NCBI GenBank assembly: GCA_934481325.1
Contig: CAKSPL010000070.1
Coordinates: 1 to 6,659 of the forward strand
Direction: 5' to 3'
DNA: 6,659 nt
DNA from: an uncultured Eubacteriales bacterium
GTDB lineage: Bacteria > Bacillota > Clostridia > Oscillospirales > CAG-272
Made by a program: the position numbers and the translations under genes. Position 1 is the stretch's first letter. Each line of letters starts with the position of its first letter. Below the pieces are notes generated by a model. It ran no database searches. It was not told the origin of the DNA and saw only the letters and a list, made by a program, of their open reading frames with translations. Positions 4,479-6,659 of the stretch are shown in pieces.

Positions 4479-6659
4479 TTCCCGTTCTTTCCCCGATACA
4501 GCCACGCACAAAGCCCCGTAAAGCGGCGCGCCTCCCGGTTGTTTTCCACCATTTTTTTCAGGGCGGACTCCTTGCCCACCAGGATAACCATTCTCTGCGC
4601 CCGCGTGACCGCGGTATAAAGCAGATTGCGCGCCAACAGCATTGGGGGCGCGTCATACAGCGGCAAAATCACCACCGGGTATTCACTGCCCTGACTTTTG
4701 TGTACCGTAACGGCATATGCCAGCTCCAGCTCATCCAGCCCCTTGAAATCGTAAACCACGCGGCGTTCGTCAAACAATATCACCATCTGCCCGGCATTCG
4801 GCTTTACCTCGGAAATCACGCCGATATCGCCATTGAAAATGCCAAAGCCGCGCTCCCCGTACCGTTCCCATTCCAGGTCGTAATTATTGTGAATCTGCAT
4901 CACGCGATCCCCCTCACGGAACACCGTGTCACGCACCTTGTGTTCCCGCTTGCCGGGGGCGGGTGGATTGAGGGTAGCCTGCAACAGGCAATTGAGGTTC
5001 TCGGTTCCCGCCTCTCCCTTGCGTGAGGGCGTGATTACCTGAATGTCTCCCACGATTTCCGCGCCATAGGTTTTGGGCAGGCGATTGCGGCAAAGATCCG
5101 CGATTGTGAGTGCAATCTCTCTGTCGTTATCCCGTTTCAGATAGAAAAAATCATTGTTCTTTACATACAGCTCCGGCATTTTGCCGTGATTGATGGCGTG
5201 TGCATTGGTCACAATCAGGCTGTCTCTCGCCTGTCGGAAAATCTCGGTCAGCTCCACGGTAGTAAACCGCCCGGAGCGGATGAGATCGTGGAGCACATTT
5301 CCGGGCCCCACAGAGGGGAGCTGATCCGCATCCCCGATGAAAATCAGCTTTGCCCCCGGCTTTACCGCCTTGACCAGTGCCGCCGTCAGCGGCACATCCA
5401 GCATAGAGGTTTCATCCACGATGATAACGTCTTCATTCAGCCGGTTTTCCTCATCCCGGGCAAATTTGGCGTGACCGCCGTCCGAATAAGACATTTCAAG
5501 CAACCGATGCACGGTTTTGGCTTCGTGCGAGGTTGCCTCCGAGAGCCGTTTTGAGGCACGACCTGTCGGTGCCGCCAGTGCGGTGCGAAGTCCCATCGAT
5601 GAAAAAATATGCAACAACGCCCGCACCACCGTGGTTTTACCCGTTCCTGGTCCCCCTGTGAGAATCATCACGCCGCTTTCCAATGCCCCGGCAATGGCGG
5701 TTTTCTGCAATTGTGCATAGGCAATCCGCCCGCCGCGCTCCTCCTTGGCGATGAAAGCATTGATATCGTCCAAGCCCATAGATACGGCGGCGCGGTCAAT
5801 CGCCACAAGGCGGGAGGCAATCGACTTCTCCGCCTCGTAGTAGGAACGGTCAAAGTAATACAGCGTTTCGCCCTTTTCGGTGCGCACCCGCATCTGCCGC
5901 AGCTTGTCCTCCTGCAAAAGTGCCGCCACTGCACTCAAAGCCGCCTGTTCCGTAGTGTCAAGCAGTTTCACTGCCGCCGGAATCAGTAAATTCTCCGGCA
6001 GGCAGGTATGTCCGTTAACGGAGGCGTTATAGCGGAGCAGGTACAGCACGCCGCTTTTCACGCGCTCCGCGCTATTGCGGTCAAAGCCGATGTCGGCGGC
6101 TACCGAGTCCGCTTTTTCAAAGCCGATTCCGTCGATTTCGCAGAGCGCGTAAGGGTTCCGCTGAGCAATATCCACAGCGCGGGTTCCCCACTCTTTATAG
6201 ATGCGTACCGTCAGTGCCGAGCCGAACCAGGTGCGGAAAAACAGCATTGCAGAACGCACGCCTGCCTGCTTGGCAAATTCCTCCGCAAAGCCGAACGCCA
6301 TTTTCCGGCTGATACCGGGAATGTCGGTCAGCCATTCGGGATGATTTTCCATCACCTCAAAGGTCTGCTCGCCGAATTGCTCCACAATGCGGGCGGCTTT
6401 TTTTGGCCCCAGTCCCTTGATTGCACCGGAGGAAAGGTAGCGCAAAATAGCAGAGGCATCGGATGGGAGCTTCTTTTCAAACTGTTCGGCTTTGAACTGC
6501 CGCCCGTATTTGGGGTTATGTACCCATCTGCCGGTGATGATCAGCTCATCCCCCTCTGCCACATACGGCAGAGTGCCGACCACGGTAACCAGCTCGTTTT
6601 TATCGGTGCCGAAGTCCAGACTCGTGTACCCCGTTTCCTCGTTGGAGTAAATGATTCCC
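4475..6659 (-). CDS. recD2: RecD2-type ATP-dependent DNA helicase (SF1B), N-terminal few residues outside window
   Basis: The frame stays open beyond the in-frame GTG at 6581-6583 to the right edge, adding residues GIIYSNEETGY... that are typical of the RecD2 N-terminal OB-like domain. That GTG is therefore not the start; 727 residues are visible and only a handful are missing. RecD2 is the stand-alone 5'-3' SF1B helicase of bacteria, acting in repair and replication-fork maintenance. In visible-fragment numbering the helix-hairpin-helix region is about 78-130 (IKGLGPKKAARI, then DIPGISRKMA). Walker A GGPGTGKT is at 335-342 (bases 5633-5656), Walker B IIVDETSMLD at 412-420, motif III GDADQLPSVGPG at 442-453, EIFRQAR at 472-478, the SH3-like inserted segment at about 608-640, VHKSQGSE at 652-659 and motif VI YTAVTRAQ at 681-688. 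All key residues look intact. The long N-terminal domain distinguishes it from RecBCD RecD. It overlaps comF by 4 bp. Its promoter is off the window. Confidence 0.96.
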   Translation of the reverse strand, partial: GIIYSNEETGYTSLDFGTDKNELVTVVGTLPYVAEGDELIITGRWVHNPKYGRQFKAEQFEKKLPSDASAILRYLSSGAIKGLGPKKAARIVEQFGEQTFEVMENHPEWLTDIPGISRKMAFGFAEEFAKQAGVRSAMLFFRTWFGSALTVRIYKEWGTRAVDIAQRNPYALCEIDGIGFEKADSVAADIGFDRNSAERVKSGVLYLLRYNASVNGHTCLPENLLIPAAVKLLDTTEQAALSAVAALLQEDKLRQMRVRTEKGETLYYFDRSYYEAEKSIASRLVAIDRAAVSMGLDDINAFIAKEERGGRIAYAQLQKTAIAGALESGVMILTGGPGTGKTTVVRALLHIFSSMGLRTALAAPTGRASKRLSEATSHEAKTVHRLLEMSYSDGGHAKFARDEENRLNEDVIIVDETSMLDVPLTAALVKAVKPGAKLIFIGDADQLPSVGPGNVLHDLIRSGRFTTVELTEIFRQARDSLIVTNAHAINHGKMPELYVKNNDFFYLKRDNDREIALTIADLCRNRLPKTYGAEIVGDIQVITPSRKGEAGTENLNCLLQATLNPPAPGKREHKVRDTVFREGDRVMQIHNNYDLEWERYGERGFGIFNGDIGVISEVKPNAGQMVILFDERRVVYDFKGLDELELAYAVTVHKSQGSEYPVVILPLYDAPPMLLARNLLYTAVTRAQRMVILVGKESALKKMVENNREARRFTGLCAWLYRGKNGK

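Noticed and set aside
4400..5026. Plus-strand open frame (208 codons) opposite the comF start and recD2 3' end
   Set aside because: No family resemblance; antisense to the helicase C-terminal motifs. Considered a shadow.
1..6659. CRISPR array, tRNA/rRNA genes, insertion sequence ends, attachment sites or a riboswitch
   Set aside because: No spaced direct repeats, no tRNA- or rRNA-like sequence, no transposase or integrase frame, and no untranslated leader long enough for a riboswitch were seen by eye. The intergenic gaps are 80 bp or less.

Overview
The window looks like a chromosomal housekeeping segment from a Gram-positive bacterium of the Clostridia, probably Oscillospiraceae/Ruminococcaceae-like. 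This is inferred from four things: the recD2-type helicase (the RecD form found without RecBC), a ComF-type phosphoribosyltransferase next to it, an MreB-family gene nearby, and purine-rich Shine-Dalgarno sites (AAGGAG, GGAGG, GGGGGAG). Base composition is in the low to middle fifties % GC on the lines I sampled. No species can be named from this sequence. Nothing suggests a phage, insertion sequence, CRISPR array, tRNA or rRNA.

Layout from left to right. The plus strand carries only the 3' part of one gene (3-626), the C-terminal two hundred or so residues of an endonuclease/exonuclease/phosphatase (EEP) superfamily enzyme. It ends at a perfect 13-bp hairpin (627-658) with A and T tracts on both sides. 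The hairpin fills almost the whole gap to a convergent gene and should terminate transcription in both directions. Everything else is on the minus strand, read here in transcription order from right to left. A RecD2 DNA helicase (4475 to the right edge, lacking only its extreme N-terminus) overlaps by 4 bp a ComF-family phosphoribosyltransferase gene (3717-4478). After an 80-bp gap with a good sigma-A-type promoter (3670-3698) come an MreB/actin-like ATPase homologue (2665-3636), a PepD/M20C dipeptidase (1198-2610) and a small DUF1003 membrane protein (664-1185).

The minus-strand genes appear to form two transcription blocks. recD2-comF is a translationally coupled pair whose products fit DNA recombination, repair and uptake. 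The mreB-like-pepD-DUF1003 block starts at its own promoter and ends at the shared terminator. A hairpin over the mreB-like stop codon may reduce read-through into pepD. No strong terminator is visible after comF, so read-through from recD2-comF is possible.

The most notable observation is in the MreB-like protein. It aligns along its length with MreB and keeps the phosphate-1 and adenosine motifs. However, the usual catalytic Glu is Gln (Q109) and the phosphate-2 Asp is His (H152), with further changes in the neighbouring Gly/Thr residues. This suggests a paralogue with reduced or altered ATP hydrolysis, not a canonical MreB. I do not see a new multi-gene system. The remaining genes are recognisable families with intact key motifs. 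No gene-free stretch exceeds 300 bases.
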